DNA from: JAFDWI01 sp964449375
GTDB lineage: Bacteria > Actinomycetota > Acidimicrobiia > Acidimicrobiales > Iamiaceae
Length of the DNA: 64,000 bases
Assembly: GCA_964449375.1 (NCBI GenBank)
Contig: CAYVAS010000007.1
Coordinates: 7,845-71,844, forward strand
Direction: 5' to 3'
Part shown: in pieces, positions 51,387 to 59,758 of the stretch
How the letters are laid out: every line of letters begins with the position of its first letter
Numbering within the stretch: position 1 is the stretch's first letter
Program-made: the position numbers and the translations under genes
The notes under the pieces: model-generated
What the model was told of the DNA's origin: nothing
Database searches by the model: none
The model's input: only the letters and a program-made list of their open reading frames with translations

Positions 51387-52520
51387 TCAGCCGGTGGCGC
51401 GGTCCAGGTCGATGCCCAACAGTGCGGTGGCTCCGGCGATGCCCGCTCCCCCGTCCGCGGCCTCGTCGATCGCCGCCAGCGCGCCCGGCGTGTCCAGGTC
51501 GTCGTCCAGCGCCGCTCGAACCGTGTCGGTCACCTCACGGTCCTCGGTGGGTTCCGCGGCGCTCCAGCTGCGATGCCGGTCGACCGCCCGGTCGAGGACC
51601 GCCTCGGACCACTCCCATTCGGTGCGGTAGTGGGCGTCCAACAGGGCGGTCCTGATGATCGCCGGGTCCACCCGGGCGCGCAGGTCCGACACGAACACGA
51701 GGTTGCCGAGCGACTTGGACATCTTGGCTCCGTCCATGCGGACCATCGCCTGATGGAGCCAGTGGCGAACGAAGGGCTTACCCGTGGCGGCCTCGGCTTG
51801 GGCGGTCTCGCACTCATGGTGCGGGAAGATCAGATCCGCGCCACCCCCGTGGAGGTCGATCGTCTCGCCGAGTTCGCGCAGCGCCAGCGTCGAACACTCC
51901 ACGTGCCACCCGGGCCGACCCGGTCCCCACCGCGAATCCCAGGCGGGTTCGTCTGGCAGGCTGGGTTGCCAGAGGACGAAGTCCAGCGGATCCCGCTTGT
52001 TCGGGTCGTCGGGGTTGCCGCCCCGCTCGGCGGCCAGTTCGAGCATGGTGGCGCGATCCAGGTGCGAGACCTTGCCGAAGTCCGGGTAGCTGGACACGTC
52101 GAAGTAGACCGCGCCACCCGACTGGTAGGCGTGGCCCGAGTCCAGCACGTCACCGATGAAGCGACGGATGTCGGGGATGGCCGAGGTGGCCCGAGGTTCG
52201 GACCAGACCTCCAGCATGCCCAGGGCGGCCATGTCCGCGTCGAAACGGTCGATCTCGCCGGCGGCGAGGTCCAGATAGTGCACACCCAGCTCACGGGCCT
52301 TGCGCAGCAGGTCGTCGTCGACGTCGGTGATGTTGCGCACGCACCGGGTCTGGTGGCCCCGGTCGCGCAGGCGTCGTTGCAGGATGTCGTAGGTCAGGTA
52401 GGTGGCCGCATGTCCCACGTGGGTGGCGTCATAGGGCGTGATGCCGCACACGTACATGGTGACCACCGGACCCGGGTCGAAGGGAACGACGCTTCCGCGG
52501 GCCGTGTCGTACAAGCGCAT
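51387..52520 (-). CDS. mshC: L-cysteine:glucosaminyl-inositol ligase MshC (CysS-like)
   Basis: This 377-residue class I ligase is shorter than cysteinyl-tRNA synthetase (about 460). It opens with MYVCGITPYDATHVGHAATYL in blocks about 22-42, which matches MshC rather than the CysS 'CGPTVYD' pattern. The HVEC (zinc ligand) and KMSKSLGN (about 270-277) motifs are intact, and a CysS anticodon domain is absent. It joins cysteine to glucosaminyl-inositol in mycothiol synthesis, implying an actinobacterial thiol system. The start ATG at 52520 lies 47 bp after the F420:NADP oxidoreductase gene. Confidence 0.88.
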   Translation of the reverse strand: MRLYDTARGSVVPFDPGPVVTMYVCGITPYDATHVGHAATYLTYDILQRRLRDRGHQTRCVRNITDVDDDLLRKARELGVHYLDLAAGEIDRFDADMAALGMLEVWSEPRATSAIPDIRRFIGDVLDSGHAYQSGGAVYFDVSSYPDFGKVSHLDRATMLELAAERGGNPDDPNKRDPLDFVLWQPSLPDEPAWDSRWGPGRPGWHVECSTLALRELGETIDLHGGGADLIFPHHECETAQAEAATGKPFVRHWLHQAMVRMDGAKMSKSLGNLVFVSDLRARVDPAIIRTALLDAHYRTEWEWSEAVLDRAVDRHRSWSAAEPTEDREVTDTVRAALDDDLDTPGALAAIDEAADGGAGIAGATALLGIDLDRATG

Positions 52521-52567
52521 CGGCGCACCGGGACCATCCGGGTCCGATCGTGGCGGACCGTCCTGGC

Positions 52568-53257
52568 TCAACGCCGGTCGGCTCCGGGAGCGCCCTCCAG
52601 GCCGCTCAGCCTGATGGAGAGGTGGGCCTTGTAGCGGACGTTCATGCCGATGAGGACCGCGGTCAGTGCCTCGACCGCGCTCGCGGCGGTCAGGCGTCCG
52701 GCGTCGAGAGCCCGCATCCCCGGGATCGATCCGGCCAGTTCGATCACGGTCGCGGTCGCCTCGGGGTCGTCGGAACACACCAGAACGTCGCAATCCACCT
52801 CGGCGTCGAGGGTGCCCAGTTCACGCGCGGGAACGTGGTGGAACGCCGCCACGACCCGTGAGCGGGGAATCGTCGCCGCCACATCCGCGGCGACCGATCC
52901 CCGGGGTGGGACGAGCGCCTGGAACTCCTTGCCGACCCGGGTCAGCGCGTTGGCCATACAGATCACGATCTTGCCCTCGAGTGCCTCGGCCAACCCGGCC
53001 ACCGTGGGCGCGGCGCCGTCCCAGGGGGTGGCAACCACGACCATTTCGGCCGCGGCCGCGCCGGCGTTGTCGGCGCCCTCGAGGCCGGAAAGGTCCCGGT
53101 CCGGCCAGGCGTCGACCAGCTCCTGACGGACCGCTTCGGCCCGGGCGGGGTCCCGGGACCCCAGGGTCACGCGGTGGCCCAGGTCACACAGGCGCGCGCC
53201 GAGCGCGCTGCCTGCCGGTCCGGTTGCTCCGAGAACTCCGATGTGCACGGGGGTCAC
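52568..53257 (-). CDS. npdG: NADPH-dependent F420 reductase (F420H2:NADP+ oxidoreductase)
   Basis: This 229-residue Rossmann protein begins with VHIGVLGATGPAGSALG in blocks (NADP loop about 4-20) and SRDPARAE, with the Arg likely to select NADPH. The VAAFHHVPARELG block (about 135-147) is typical of Npd/Fno enzymes. It passes hydride between F420 and NADP. The GTG at 53257 has GAGG 8 bases upstream; an internal GTG at 53248 is possible. It indicates that the organism makes or uses coenzyme F420. Confidence 0.85.
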   Translation of the reverse strand: MTPVHIGVLGATGPAGSALGARLCDLGHRVTLGSRDPARAEAVRQELVDAWPDRDLSGLEGADNAGAAAAEMVVVATPWDGAAPTVAGLAEALEGKIVICMANALTRVGKEFQALVPPRGSVAADVAATIPRSRVVAAFHHVPARELGTLDAEVDCDVLVCSDDPEATATVIELAGSIPGMRALDAGRLTAASAVEALTAVLIGMNVRYKAHLSIRLSGLEGAPGADRR

Positions 53258-53292
53258 CCTATTCGCCTCGTCCCGACTCGCGGAGAACCGCC

Positions 53293-53298
53293 TAGCCT
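53293..53298 (+). promoter_or_regulatory. -10 box (TAGCCT), near-leaderless promoter of the ABC ATPase gene
   Basis: TAGCCT is followed after 10 bases by the GTG at 53309. It supports that start over the internal GTG at 53318. It lies in the 51-bp divergent spacer shared with npdG. Confidence 0.4.
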
Positions 53299-53308
53299 GC
53301 TCCGGATA

Positions 53309-54094
53309 GTGGAGCCGGTGATCGACCTCGACGCCGTCACCGTGGAACGCGGGGAACGGGCACTTCTGGACGCCGTGACCTGGCAGGTGATCCCGGGTCA
53401 ACACTGGGTGGTGCTCGGGCCCAACGGTTCCGGCAAGACGTCCCTGCTGCGCATCGCGTCGATGTACCTGCACCCGACCCGGGGGACGGTACGGGTCCTG
53501 GGTGAAACCCTGGGTAGTACCGACGTTCGGCGGCTCCGCGCCCGGATCGGGCTGGCCAGCCAGGCCCTCGCAGATCAGCTCCGGGGCGCACTGACGGCGC
53601 TGGAGGTGGTCGTGACCGGGCGCCACGGGGCCCTGGAGCCCTGGTGGCACACCTACACCGACGACGACCGTGCCAAGGCCGCTGCAGAACTGGCCCGTCT
53701 CGGGGTGGACCACCTGGCCGACCGCCGCTTCGGCACGTTGTCGGCGGGCGAACGCCAGCGGGTACAGCTCGCGCGCACCCTGATGGCCGACCCCGAGCTG
53801 TTGCTGCTCGACGAACCCGCCGCGGGCCTGGACCTGGGTGGCCGGGAGGAGTTGGTGGGTCGCCTGGGTGACCTGGCCGCCTCGGCGTCCGCTCCCCCGA
53901 TCGTGTTGGTCACCCACCACACCGAAGAGATCCCGGAGCATTTCACCCACGCGCTCCTTCTGGCCCGGGGTGCGGTCACCGTCGCCGGTCCGATCGCCGA
54001 GGTGCTCACCGACGCGACCCTGTCGGCGACCTTCGGGCTGGATCTGCAGGTCGGTCACCACGGCGGTCGCTGGTGGACCCGGGCGCGCCGATGA
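53309..54094 (+). CDS. ABC transporter ATP-binding protein (orphan)
   Basis: This 261-residue ATPase has GPNGSGKT (about 35-42), Q-loop ASQALADQL, signature LSAGERQRVQLAR (about 146-158), LLLLDEPAAGLD and VTHHTEEIP. The ModF/iron-type look (short domain, no TM segment) and the absence of an adjacent permease make it an orphan ATPase. It may energise a transporter elsewhere or act without one. It faces the SRPBCC gene in convergent orientation with a 10-bp gap. Confidence 0.85.
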   Translation: MEPVIDLDAVTVERGERALLDAVTWQVIPGQHWVVLGPNGSGKTSLLRIASMYLHPTRGTVRVLGETLGSTDVRRLRARIGLASQALADQLRGALTALEVVVTGRHGALEPWWHTYTDDDRAKAAAELARLGVDHLADRRFGTLSAGERQRVQLARTLMADPELLLLDEPAAGLDLGGREELVGRLGDLAASASAPPIVLVTHHTEEIPEHFTHALLLARGAVTVAGPIAEVLTDATLSATFGLDLQVGHHGGRWWTRARR

Positions 54095-54104
54095 ATCCCG
54101 GGAC

Positions 54105-54557
54105 CTAGGTCTTCGGTTGCAGGGGGAACCGGCGGAGCAGTTCCTGGCGGCCGCGACGGATCTCCTCCCGCAGGATCGGCGCCAGCACCGGTGCGAACCG
54201 CGAGCCGCCGTAGTGCAGATTCATCGACAGGCGCGTGCCCTCGGCCATCGGCTCGACCCGTGCCTGGAGCGACCAGGGCGCATGGTCGCGCCTCGGATCC
54301 TCGATGCGCTCGAAGCGCACGAGGGCCGGTCGCTGGTCGACCACCCGCACCATCCGGAGCCGTTTGGCTCTGGCGAAGGGACCGACCCGGCCGCGCAGGT
54401 CCACGATCCAGGACCCGCGCGGGTCGCGCTCGGGCCCGCTCTGGGCTTCGGCACGGGCGACGATGGCGAGCCACCCCGGATAATTCGCCAGGTCGGCCAC
54501 CAGGTCGTAGAGCGCTTCGGGTTCGGCTCCGGTGAGGGCGGTCTCGGAGATCTCCAT
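54105..54557 (-). CDS. SRPBCC-fold protein at the end of the thiamine operon
   Basis: This 150-residue START/SRPBCC protein has EALYDLVADLANYPGWL at the N-terminus (about 15-31) and FERIEDPRRDHAPWSLQARVEP strands. The fold makes a hydrophobic cavity for small molecules (polyketide cyclase, RatA or SRPBCC). The ATG at 54557 is chosen since the family starts at MEISET; an upstream ATG at 54599 adds 14 poor residues. It is the last gene of the THI-box operon, 49 bp after the ABC ATPase gene. Its ligand is unknown. Confidence 0.75.
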   Translation of the reverse strand: MEISETALTGAEPEALYDLVADLANYPGWLAIVARAEAQSGPERDPRGSWIVDLRGRVGPFARAKRLRMVRVVDQRPALVRFERIEDPRRDHAPWSLQARVEPMAEGTRLSMNLHYGGSRFAPVLAPILREEIRRGRQELLRRFPLQPKT

Positions 54558-54606
54558 GGTCCCCGGAGAGTCTTGCCGCGGCGTGCCGGAGCTGGCCATT
54601 GCTGGT

Positions 54607-55404
54607 TCAGACACCACCGGCGTCGAGGAGGGTGAGCAGCTCGGCCTTGCGGCGCATGAAGGAGGGTTCGGTGATGAGCGTATGGGGTCGGGGCCGGGGA
54701 TCGTCCACGACGGTGTCGCCGATGATCCGCCCTGGCCGGTCCGAGAGCACCACCACCCGGTCCGAGAGCACCAGGGCCTCCTCCACGTCGTGGGTGACGA
54801 ACAGGATCGTGTGGGGCTCGGAGGCGAGCACCTCCTGGAGCCATCGGTGCATGCGTCGACGGGTGATCGCGTCCAATGCGCCGAACGGTTCGTCCAGGAG
54901 CAGGAGTCGCCGACCGGTGAGCACGGTGCGGAGCAGCGCGAGGCGTTGCCGCATGCCTCCGGAGAGCTCATGGGGCCAGGCGTCCTCGTAGCCTGCCAAC
55001 CCGAAGGTGTCGAACAGTTCGCGGGCCCGCTCCCGCGAGGCGGCCCGGTCCCGGCCGTGGATGTCGGCGGCCAGCACGGCGTTGTCCAGACACGTCCGCC
55101 ACGGCAGGAGCCGGTCGTGCTGGGGCATGAACCCGGCGTGGCCGGGTTCGGTGGGCAACGGAGCCCCGTCGAGCCGGATGGATCCTTCCGACGGGGCCAG
55201 GACGCCCGCGATGGCGCGCAGCAGGGTGCTCTTGCCACAACCGGAGGGTCCGACCACGCTCACGAAGGCACCTTCGGGTACCTCCAGGTGCTCCACCTCG
55301 AGCACGGGCGCGCCGTCGTAGCGGTGGACGAGCCCGTCGATCTGCAGCACCCGTGGCTCAGTCGGTGCCGGGGAGGAACCGGTTGGTGAAGGCGGCGTCG
55401 ACAT
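54607..55404 (-). CDS. ABC transporter ATPase of the thiamine-precursor importer
   Basis: This 265-residue ATPase of the nitrate/taurine/HMP type has GPSGCGKST (about 52-60), a PQHDRLLPWRT Q-loop (about 94-104), LSGGMRQR and LLLDEPFGALD, with VTHDVEEAL. The long LLPW block is usual for such importers. The start overlaps the binding-protein stop by 47 bp (55358-55404). Given the TPP riboswitch and thiN upstream, the likely cargo is hydroxymethylpyrimidine or its formyl-amino precursor. The pairing is inferred from the operon. Confidence 0.88.
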   Translation of the reverse strand: MSTPPSPTGSSPAPTEPRVLQIDGLVHRYDGAPVLEVEHLEVPEGAFVSVVGPSGCGKSTLLRAIAGVLAPSEGSIRLDGAPLPTEPGHAGFMPQHDRLLPWRTCLDNAVLAADIHGRDRAASRERARELFDTFGLAGYEDAWPHELSGGMRQRLALLRTVLTGRRLLLLDEPFGALDAITRRRMHRWLQEVLASEPHTILFVTHDVEEALVLSDRVVVLSDRPGRIIGDTVVDDPRPRPHTLITEPSFMRRKAELLTLLDAGGV

Positions 55405-56413
55405 CCAGTCCGGCGTCGATGATTCCGTTGTCCTCGAAGAATGCCACGAAGCGCTCCCACACGGCCGGGTCCTGGTGGCCCCAGCGTTCGGGGTCGTCGG
55501 TGTAGCGGGTCGACAGGTACTCCATGCTCAGTCCCACCAGTTCCGGGTCCAGGCCCTCCGCGCCTTCGAGGAGAGCGTTCGCGGCAAGGGCGGGGTCGGC
55601 CATCGCGGCGCGGTAGCCCCGGGCGGTGGCCTCCATGAAGTCCTCGACCAGCACGGGATCGTCGGCGATGATCGCCTCGCTGGTCACCAGGATGGGGGTG
55701 TACCAGTCGGGGATGCAGTCGAGGTGGTCGGCGAAGCTGATGCGGGCGATCTCCAGGCCGTCGATGTCGCGCAGGCGGATCACGTCCCAGGCGTCGAAGA
55801 CCCACACCGTGTCGAAATGTCCCGAGGTGAGCCCCTGGCGGTAGTCCGAGTCACCGACGAGGGTGAAGGTCACCGCGTCGGGATCGCCGCCGTCGCAGGC
55901 GACCAGCGCGTCGACGAGTGCCTCCTCGAAGGACGCGCCGTACGCGCCGTAGGTGTGCCCGGCCAGGTCGGCGGGGCGGTCGATGCCCGTCGATTCGAGG
56001 CTGATGAGGCTGGAGGTGTTGTGCTGGATGATTCCGGCCAACGAGACCACGGGGACCCCTTCGGCCCGGGCGGTCACGAGTTGTTCACCCGCGCTGATTC
56101 CGAAGTCGACCGTGCCGGCGGCGACCGCCTGGTTGGGATCCGAGGTCGCTCCTGGCTGCAGGAACGTCACGTCGAGCCCGGCGTCCCGGTAGAAGCCTTC
56201 GGCTTTGGCCAGGTACATGCCCGCGTGGTTGGTGTTGGGTGACCAGTCGAGCATCACCTGGACCTTCCGGGTGGCGCCCGGGGCGTCGCCCCCGTCGGCG
56301 GCGTCGTCGCCGCTGCCACAGCCCGCGACGAGCACTGCCAGCGCCACCAGGGCTGCCAGGACGCCGGCTCGGGGCCGGCCGGCGCGACGGAAGGCGGTCA
56401 GGGGGTGGATCAC
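55358..56413 (-). CDS. thiamine-precursor ABC transporter binding lipoprotein (NMT1/THI5-like)
   Basis: This 351-residue substrate-binding protein has a lipoprotein signal ending LVAGC, with the Cys near residue 32. The mature NMT1-like fold starts VQVMLDWSPNTNHAGMYLAKAEGFY in blocks, with DFGISAGEQLV (about 105-115). Such proteins bind HMP or N-formyl-aminopyrimidine. The GTG start overlaps the permease stop (GTGA). Residues STRYTDDPERWGHQDP near the C-terminus agree with the ThiY-like group. It anchors the importer to the outer face of the membrane. Confidence 0.88.
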   Translation of the reverse strand: MIHPLTAFRRAGRPRAGVLAALVALAVLVAGCGSGDDAADGGDAPGATRKVQVMLDWSPNTNHAGMYLAKAEGFYRDAGLDVTFLQPGATSDPNQAVAAGTVDFGISAGEQLVTARAEGVPVVSLAGIIQHNTSSLISLESTGIDRPADLAGHTYGAYGASFEEALVDALVACDGGDPDAVTFTLVGDSDYRQGLTSGHFDTVWVFDAWDVIRLRDIDGLEIARISFADHLDCIPDWYTPILVTSEAIIADDPVLVEDFMEATARGYRAAMADPALAANALLEGAEGLDPELVGLSMEYLSTRYTDDPERWGHQDPAVWERFVAFFEDNGIIDAGLDVDAAFTNRFLPGTD

Positions 56414-57198
56414 AGATGTCCTCCGATCTGGTTGCGGTCCGAATGGTCGTGCTCCTGCCAGGGCGTGAGCTGCCGGCCGATCCACCCCACGAGGGTGAAC
56501 AGGACGACGCTCACCACGGCGATGACCGCCACGCCGGCGATCATGCGGTCGGTGCGGTAGGAGCGGTGGGCCTGGTCGATGAAGATGCCCAGCCCCGAGG
56601 TGCCGCCCACGTATTCGCCGATCACGGCGTTGCCCACCGCGTAGGCGGCGGCGATGCGGACCCCGGCCACCACGCCTCCCAACGATGCGGGGATGCGGAC
56701 GTGGCGCAGTTCGTCGATGCGGGTCGCGCCGAAGGAACGCACCAGCTCGACGTGTTCTGGGTCCGCGCCGGCCATGCCGGCCACGGCTGCCACCGCCACG
56801 GGAAAGAAGCAGATCAGCGCGACCAACACCACCTTGGGGGTGATGCCGTAACCGAACCAGATCGCCACCAGAGGGGCGAGCACGATGATGGGGATGGTCT
56901 GAGAGGTGACCACCAGGGGCCACACCGCACGTCGGATCGCGGGCACCAGCGCGATCACCAGCGCGACGCCGAGGCCTGCCGCCGTGCCGATCGCAAGGCC
57001 CAGCACCGCTTCGGTGAGCGTGGTGAGCGCGTGGGAGGCCAGCGCGCTCCGGCCACTCCATGCGGCGGAGCCCACCTCGGTGGGCGCGGGCATGATCCAG
57101 GGGGCCACGTCGCCCAGTCGGACCCAACCCTGCCAGAGGATCAACAACGCGACGATGCTGCCGAGGGGCGCCGCGACCGTGGCGAGACGCTGCTTCAC
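56410..57198 (-). CDS. thiamine-precursor ABC transporter permease
   Basis: This 262-residue permease has about six helices. The conserved cytoplasmic EAA loop is ELVRSFGATRIDELRHVRIPA in blocks (about 152-172). It belongs to the nitrate/taurine/HMP subfamily (SsuC/ThiX-like). The start is a GTG at 57198 overlapping the stop of the MTH1187-type gene, and its stop overlaps the binding-protein start. The single permease gene means it would work as a homodimer. Confidence 0.92.
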   Translation of the reverse strand: MKQRLATVAAPLGSIVALLILWQGWVRLGDVAPWIMPAPTEVGSAAWSGRSALASHALTTLTEAVLGLAIGTAAGLGVALVIALVPAIRRAVWPLVVTSQTIPIIVLAPLVAIWFGYGITPKVVLVALICFFPVAVAAVAGMAGADPEHVELVRSFGATRIDELRHVRIPASLGGVVAGVRIAAAYAVGNAVIGEYVGGTSGLGIFIDQAHRSYRTDRMIAGVAVIAVVSVVLFTLVGWIGRQLTPWQEHDHSDRNQIGGHL

Positions 57199-57518
57199 TG
57201 GTCGCGGTACCGGTCGGTGAGGCTCGCCATGGTGGCCGGGTCGTCATCGGTCTGTTCGAAGACCTTGACGACCGAGATGCACTTGGTCGCTCCGGCGGCG
57301 AGACAGGTCTCGTGGACCTTTCTGAGCAGCGGCCACACCTGGTCGGGTTCGCCCTCGATCGAGGTGCCGACGGGGCCGACCTCGTAGGCCAGCCCGGAGC
57401 GGCGGATCACCTCGATGGCGTCGTGGACGTGGGCGTAGGGAACCTCGGGGGTCCCGGCGGGGCTGGGGATGCACTGGATCTCGGCGATCACGGTGGACTT
57501 CGGCGCTTCGGAGCTCAT
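57195..57518 (-). CDS. MTH1187-family thiamine-binding protein (YqgV-like)
   Basis: This 107-residue compact protein contains AEIQCIPSP near residues 12-20 and HETCLAAGATKCISVVKVFEQTDD in blocks (about 69-92), typical of the MTH1187/YqgV family. Members of the superfamily bind thiamine or its HMP part. The gene sits between thiN and the importer, all overlapping by 4 bp, so a role in thiamine or HMP handling fits. It could be a soluble sensor or carrier; the activity is not shown. Confidence 0.85.
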   Translation of the reverse strand: MSSEAPKSTVIAEIQCIPSPAGTPEVPYAHVHDAIEVIRRSGLAYEVGPVGTSIEGEPDQVWPLLRKVHETCLAAGATKCISVVKVFEQTDDDPATMASLTDRYRDQ

Positions 57519-58237
57519 GGGTGCGGACCTCCACAGGCGAGCAGACGGGGCACGGCGTCGGGCTGGATGACGAGCACCCGGCCGGACTCGACGCTCACCG
57601 TGGCCGGTGGCGCCGCGAGCCGGTTGCTGATGCCGCGGGTGCGTCGGGGCACCAGGGTCTCGTGGTGCAGTTCGAAACGCATCCCGCGGGTGGCCACGCC
57701 CGTGGCCTGGTCGTCGACGGGGATCAGCGACACCACCTCACCGGGCGGACCATCCACCACCACGGATTGGTCAGGCGCGGCCACCCGGACCACGGCGTCG
57801 CCCAACAGCGCGGTGGTGCGGAAATCGGCGAGCTCCGGGCCTGCCAGCACGCCGATGTTGGCCAGGGCGTGATCGAGGCGTCCGCCGTGGCCGCCCACGA
57901 CGAGCAGGTCGCCGAAGTCGTCTCCGGCACGCGTGCGTGTCAGGCGGGCGGCGAGTTCGATGTCGGTCGATTCCTTGTCGCGCGGATGGCGGTGGACCCG
58001 GGTGCCGGCGCGGTCGAGCGCGGCCACCTCGGCGTCGGTGAGCGAGTCGAGGTCACCGACCACCTCGGTCACCGGCACCCCTTCGGCGAGCGCGTGCAGG
58101 GCGCCACCGTCGGCGGCGATGACCAGGGCTCCGGGAGCCACGAGCCGACCCCAACCGCGACGTGGCGGATCTCCGTCGACCACGATCACCGACGCGAAGT
58201 TCGCTTCGGTGTCCGGTTCACGAATTGGAGGCTTCAT
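57515..58237 (-). CDS. thiN: thiamine pyrophosphokinase
   Basis: This 240-residue thiamine diphosphokinase has AADGGALHAL (about 50-59), VVGDLDSLTD (about 66-75, metal and ATP site) and GGHGGRLDHALANIG in blocks (about 116-130). The C-terminal B1-binding domain has GISNRL. It converts thiamine and ATP to TPP and AMP. The ATG at 58237 is preferred to the ATG at 58258 because AAGGGA, part of the riboswitch 3' strand, lies 6-9 bases before it. It is first in the operon and so directly controlled by the TPP aptamer. Confidence 0.93.
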   Translation of the reverse strand: MKPPIREPDTEANFASVIVVDGDPPRRGWGRLVAPGALVIAADGGALHALAEGVPVTEVVGDLDSLTDAEVAALDRAGTRVHRHPRDKESTDIELAARLTRTRAGDDFGDLLVVGGHGGRLDHALANIGVLAGPELADFRTTALLGDAVVRVAAPDQSVVVDGPPGEVVSLIPVDDQATGVATRGMRFELHHETLVPRRTRGISNRLAAPPATVSVESGRVLVIQPDAVPRLLACGGPHP

Positions 58238-58241
58238 GGCG

Positions 58242-58336
58242 CTTCCCTTCGCTGGCATTACCCAGATCAGGTGGAAGGGTCGGCGTCGCGGTCCTCGGAC
58301 GCCCTCTCAGCCCGGCTGTCCCGAGCTCCCCTGCAG
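58242..58336 (-). promoter_or_regulatory. TPP riboswitch (THI box) before thiN
   Basis: The minus-strand RNA reads GGGGAGCTC, then CGGGCTGAGAGGGC, ACCTGATCTGGGTAATGCC and AGCGAAGGGA. These are the conserved THI-box elements in order (GCUGAGA, ACCUGAUCUGG, AUGCCAGCGUAGGGA type). The last strand, AGCGAAGGGAAG, also holds the AAGGGA ribosome binding site of thiN, so TPP binding would hide the site. That suggests translational repression of the whole thiamine operon. Confidence 0.93.
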
Positions 58337-58350
58337 TGGTCTGTCAGTGT

Positions 58351-58368
58351 AGACGACGAAGGTCGTCT
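58351..58368 (-). terminator. short hairpin separating acyl-CoA dehydrogenase from the THI-box leader
   Basis: A 7-bp stem (AGACGAC/GTCGTCT) with a CTTC loop directly follows the TGA stop of the acyl-CoA dehydrogenase on the minus strand. It ends about 15 bases before the aptamer begins. It has no U-tract but could stop read-through into the riboswitch operon. Confidence 0.4.
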
Positions 58369-59624
58369 CAGCGACTCCCGGCCAGCAGGTCCCGGGCGAT
58401 GTGGGTCACCTGGATCTCGTCGGTGCCGGCGTAGATCTGGAAGACCTTGGCGTCTCGGGCGAGCTGTTCGACCCGGAACTCGGACATGTAACCGTTGCCG
58501 CCGAGAAGCTGGACCGCCTCCATCGCCACCTCGCTGGCGGCCTGAGCGGCGTACAGCTTCATCGCGGACGCCTCCGCCAGGGTGAGCGACTTGCCGGCCG
58601 CGGACATCTCGATGTGGCGGAACACCAGGTTCTGCACGTTCAGACGCGCCACCTCCATCTTGGCGAGCTTGAGCTGCACGAGCTGGAAGTCCCCGATGGG
58701 TTTCCCCCAAAGGGTTCGGTCGCGGGCGTAGTCCACCGAGATCTTCAGGCACTCCTCGATCACCCCGAGCGACATCGCCGCCACCCCGGAACGTTCGGTG
58801 GTGAAGTTGGACTTGGCGCTCTGTCGTCCCTTGCCCGAGGTGTCCTCGGCACCGCCGAGCAGGCGGTCCCGCCCGAGCCGGATGTCGTCGAAGAACAACT
58901 CACCGGTGGGCGAGGAATGCAGCCCCATCTTGCGCATCGGTTTGGTCTGGGTCAGACCCTCCATCCCGGAATCGAGGATGAAGGTGAGCACCGGACGGTC
59001 TCTGATGTCGGTGCCGTCGCCCTCATCGAGCTTGGCGTAGACGACGAGCGTGTCGGCGTAGGGGCCGTTGGTGATGAAGGTCTTGTTGCCGTTGAGGATG
59101 TACTCGTCACCGTCGCGACGCACCGTGGTCCGCATGCCACCCAGCGCATCGGAACCCGAATTGGGTTCGGTGATGGCCCAGGCGCCCACCTTCTCCATCG
59201 TGAGCAGCTCGGCGCCCCAGCGTTCCTTCTGCTCGATGGTGCCGCTCTTCATGATCGTGCCGGCGGCCAGTCCGAAGCTCACGCCCATCGCGGTGACGAT
59301 GCCCGGGCAGTAGCGGCACAGCTCGATGATCGGGATCATCGTCATCGCGGCCGAACCGCCGTCGCCACCGGTGCGCTCGGGCTTTTCGGGTGGGTCCTCG
59401 CCTCGAACTTCGGCCTCGGCGACCGCCTTGTCGAAGGCGATCTGTTTGGCGAAGCGGTCGCGGGCCATGGCGTCCATGCCGAAGGTGGCGTACATCTTGC
59501 GGACGATGTCGTACGGCGGCATGTCGCCGTGCTCGAGCTCGTCGATGTGGGGCACGACCTCGTCGGCGATGAAGCCCCGGATCGCGTCGCGGAGCATCAG
59601 TTGCTCGTCGGACCATTCGAACAC
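58368..59624 (-). CDS. acyl-CoA dehydrogenase
   Basis: This 418-residue flavoenzyme has the family blocks WAITEPNSGSDALGG (about 148-162), FITNGPYADT (about 179-188) and a C-terminal FQIYAGTDEIQ (about 399-409) near the catalytic base region. A DPPEKPERTGGDGG insertion (about 76-90) is longer than usual. The usual tetrameric, FAD-dependent enzyme removes hydrogens from acyl-CoA. The GTG at 59624 starts in the right place, with AGGGAG about 10 bases upstream. The acyl substrate is not identified. A divergent SDR gene follows. Confidence 0.9.
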   Translation of the reverse strand: MFEWSDEQLMLRDAIRGFIADEVVPHIDELEHGDMPPYDIVRKMYATFGMDAMARDRFAKQIAFDKAVAEAEVRGEDPPEKPERTGGDGGSAAMTMIPIIELCRYCPGIVTAMGVSFGLAAGTIMKSGTIEQKERWGAELLTMEKVGAWAITEPNSGSDALGGMRTTVRRDGDEYILNGNKTFITNGPYADTLVVYAKLDEGDGTDIRDRPVLTFILDSGMEGLTQTKPMRKMGLHSSPTGELFFDDIRLGRDRLLGGAEDTSGKGRQSAKSNFTTERSGVAAMSLGVIEECLKISVDYARDRTLWGKPIGDFQLVQLKLAKMEVARLNVQNLVFRHIEMSAAGKSLTLAEASAMKLYAAQAASEVAMEAVQLLGGNGYMSEFRVEQLARDAKVFQIYAGTDEIQVTHIARDLLAGSR

Positions 59625-59758
59625 GTGTCGTCTACTCCCTGGGATGGACATCGGCGGTGCTGCGATCGCCGCCGGGCGGTGCCGCGAACCGTAGGCGACG
59701 GCGCGGACCGGGTAAAACATCCGGTGACCCAACCGGCGACCAGGACCACCGATTCGAC

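Noticed and set aside
51387..52520. Calling this gene cysteinyl-tRNA synthetase
   Set aside because: The length (377) and the CGITPYDATH block fit MshC; the CysS anticodon domain is missing.
58351..58368. Hairpin treated as part of the TPP riboswitch
   Set aside because: It lies upstream of the aptamer core and next to the previous stop codon, so it fits a terminator rather than an expression platform.
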